From positions 1 to 6,269 of the forward strand of contig JAGHTR010000144.1 in assembly GCA_018065205.1 (NCBI GenBank): a stretch of DNA of 6,269 nucleotides, written 5' to 3'. The translations under genes and the position numbers were made by a program. Source of the stretch: Candidatus Colicola caccequi. GTDB lineage: Bacteria > Bacteroidota > Bacteroidia > Bacteroidales > Paludibacteraceae. The notes beneath the pieces are model-generated. The model worked only from the letters and a program-made list of their open reading frames with translations. It was not told the DNA's origin and did no database searches. Shown piece after piece: positions 4,856-6,269 of this stretch (its first letter is position 1; each line of letters opens with the position of its first letter).

Positions 4856-6115
4856 ATGGGAGAACAGATTATAACTAACCCGACGATGGTGCGTGTGGTA
4901 TTGTGTTTAGCACTATACATCCTGTTGCCATTTATTATTGTTCATTTATTCATTCGTCGCAAATGGGCTCAGAAAGTCGGTACGGTGGTAATGGCTTACG
5001 CTGCCGGTATCTTAATGGCTTTGTTTGGAGTAGTGCATTTCCCGGTAGATAGTATGGAGGAGTTGGCGTTCAGTCAATGGCAAGCCACGATGATGAACAT
5101 TGCTGTGCCGTTAGCCATTCCGTTGATGCTGTTTAACTGCGACTTCAAGTTATGGACCAAAGCATTGCCTAAGACGATATGGTCGTTGGTAGGTGGTATA
5201 GTAGGTGTATTAATTGCAGTTGTATCGGGTTTCTTTATTTTCCGTTCTCGTGGCATACCTGAATTTGATAAAGTGGCATCCATGATGACCGGTATTTATA
5301 CGGGTGGTACGATGAACTTCAACGCATTAGGTGCAGCTTTAGGTGTAGATAAATCGGTGATGGCTATTGTGCTGGCTTTTGAGATGGTGCTGACCACACC
5401 TTATATTATATTTATATTAGGAGGAGGGTTCCGTCTGTTCCGTCGTCTATTGCCATATAGCGACGAAACAACCCATTCCACTAATCGTCATGCCAGCAAG
5501 GCTATTGAGGCTCCGGTGCACGATGTAGAGGACTATGGACGGATGTTCCGCAGCAATAACTGGTACTTGACTTTAGCCGGACTGGGACTGAGTATACTTT
5601 TCTTGGCAGTTGGTGCCGGACTGAGTATTTTGTTATGGAAGATGGGCATTATTCCTGCCAATGCAGAGAATCCCGAAAAGCCGGTGCTGAACGAGTTGGT
5701 TATCATATTAACGATTACGACGTTAGGCTTGGTTGCATCATTCTTCAAGAAAGTGCGTGAGTTGCCTAAGACCTTTGAGTTAGGTATGTTCTTCATTTTG
5801 GTCTTCTCCATTATTGTGGCATCTATGTTTGATTATCATAGCATTCAAGGTTCGTCCGTTGGTATTGGAGCCTTTGTGTTGTGGATTATCCTTTGTGGCG
5901 GACTCATACACTTGCTGCTTTGCCGTCTGTTCCATGTAGGTGGCGACTTGTTTACGGTCAGTCAGATCGCCTTGCTCTGCTCGCCTCCATTCGTGCCGCC
6001 GGTAGTAGGTGCCATGGGTAATAAACGCGTGCTGATTTCCGGCTTGGTAATCGGACTAATCGGCTATGCCGTAGGAACGTACCTCGGAATAGCGATATAC
6101 TATATATTGAGTTAA
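4856..6115 (+). CDS. DUF819 family membrane protein (YjcL-like)
   Basis: A 419-residue polytopic inner-membrane protein with ten or eleven hydrophobic helices (roughly 14-33, 43-60, 80-98, 107-128, 141-163, 166-190, 237-261, 278-297, 308-325, 336-356 and 391-416). Family-like features are the polar, glycine-rich TGIYTGGTMNFNALGAALGV (145-164) in the first half and the C-terminal SPPFVPPVVGAMG followed by GLVIGLIGYAVGTYLG (376-388 and 396-411). A charged cytoplasmic-looking loop of about 35 residues (201-236) splits the protein into two halves. The family looks like a transporter or permease, but I know of no established substrate. It is translated just after the acyltransferase with a 3-base gap, so the two are presumably co-transcribed. 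That pairing might hint at a lipid-related or envelope role, which is only a guess. Confidence 0.82.
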   Translation: MGEQIITNPTMVRVVLCLALYILLPFIIVHLFIRRKWAQKVGTVVMAYAAGILMALFGVVHFPVDSMEELAFSQWQATMMNIAVPLAIPLMLFNCDFKLWTKALPKTIWSLVGGIVGVLIAVVSGFFIFRSRGIPEFDKVASMMTGIYTGGTMNFNALGAALGVDKSVMAIVLAFEMVLTTPYIIFILGGGFRLFRRLLPYSDETTHSTNRHASKAIEAPVHDVEDYGRMFRSNNWYLTLAGLGLSILFLAVGAGLSILLWKMGIIPANAENPEKPVLNELVIILTITTLGLVASFFKKVRELPKTFELGMFFILVFSIIVASMFDYHSIQGSSVGIGAFVLWIILCGGLIHLLLCRLFHVGGDLFTVSQIALLCSPPFVPPVVGAMGNKRVLISGLVIGLIGYAVGTYLGIAIYYILS

Positions 6116-6186
6116 CGCAAACGTAAACGCAAACGCAAACGTAGACGCAAACGTAAACGTAAACGTAGACTAAACTAAATCTAAAT
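6116..6186 (+). repeat. hexamer tandem repeat CGYARA
   Basis: Nine perfect-register hexamers run from 6116 to 6169: C-G-(C/T)-A-(A/G)-A, as four CGCAAA, three CGTAAA and two CGTAGA. They then decay through CTAAA, CTAAAT and CTAAAT to 6186. The array begins directly after the DUF819 stop codon and ends three bases before the next ATG, so it fills the whole intergenic gap. No promoter boxes or terminator hairpin are visible in it. Slippage could change its length and thus the spacing to the next gene. Confidence 0.93.
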
Positions 6187-6189
6187 GAT

Positions 6190-6269
6190 ATGAAACGAGT
6201 TGTATTGTTGGGGTTGATGGCATTGTTGATAGTGCCAAGTGTGTTTGCTAAGAAAGAGAAAAAACCGCA
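6190..6269 (+). CDS. start of a secreted or periplasmic protein, cut by window end
   Basis: Twenty-six full codons are visible. They encode a classic Sec signal peptide: MKR, a hydrophobic core VVLLGLMALLIVPSV, then a likely signal peptidase I site after VFA, followed by a lysine-rich mature start KKEKKP. There is no cysteine at the cleavage site, so it does not look like a lipoprotein. The ATG at 6185 is followed at once by an in-frame stop, so 6190 is the better start. The downstream function is not visible. With no promoter or terminator in between, it may be read through from the DUF819 gene. Confidence 0.75.
   Translation, partial: MKRVVLLGLMALLIVPSVFAKKEKKP

Overview
The window looks like the chromosome of a member of the Bacteroidales (Bacteroidota). 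Three promoters fit the Bacteroides-type consensus TTG-N20-TAnnTTTG exactly, with the same box TAATTTTG and the same 20-base spacer each time. The start codons lack obvious Shine-Dalgarno sequences, and the proteins are housekeeping types familiar from this group. I cannot place it to genus.

Layout. 1-480 has no convincing complete gene. It is a GC-rich, strongly folded stretch ending in an intrinsic terminator (452-480), best read as an undescribed non-coding RNA on the + strand. 490-2272 is a promoter followed by two translationally coupled genes: an 11-TM Na+-coupled amino-acid transporter of the NSS family and a type I ribonuclease H. 2316-3775 is a monocistronic gapA unit (glycolytic GAPDH) with its own promoter, a folded 5' leader of about 165 bases, a folded 3' UTR and a strong terminator. 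3774-6115 is a third promoter followed by a PlsC-superfamily acyltransferase and a DUF819 membrane protein, 3 bases apart. 6116-6186 is a hexamer tandem repeat, followed by the start of a secreted protein cut off by the window edge.

The most unusual content is intergenic. One RNA-like element occurs three times: in the gapA 5' leader, in the gapA 3' UTR, and in opposite orientation inside the putative ncRNA upstream. The two gapA copies form the same 7-bp hairpin with three compensatory base-pair changes, which points to selection on RNA structure. Because the upstream copy is inverted, a + strand transcript of it would pair with gapA mRNA at two blocks of the 5' leader (19 bp exact, and 36 bp with one G-U and one bulged G) and one block of the 3' UTR (18 bp exact). 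This suggests either an antisense RNA acting on gapA or a mobile or duplicated regulatory element. Separately, the promoters of the transporter operon and the acyltransferase operon are near-identical over 43 bases, so these two operons may be expressed alike.
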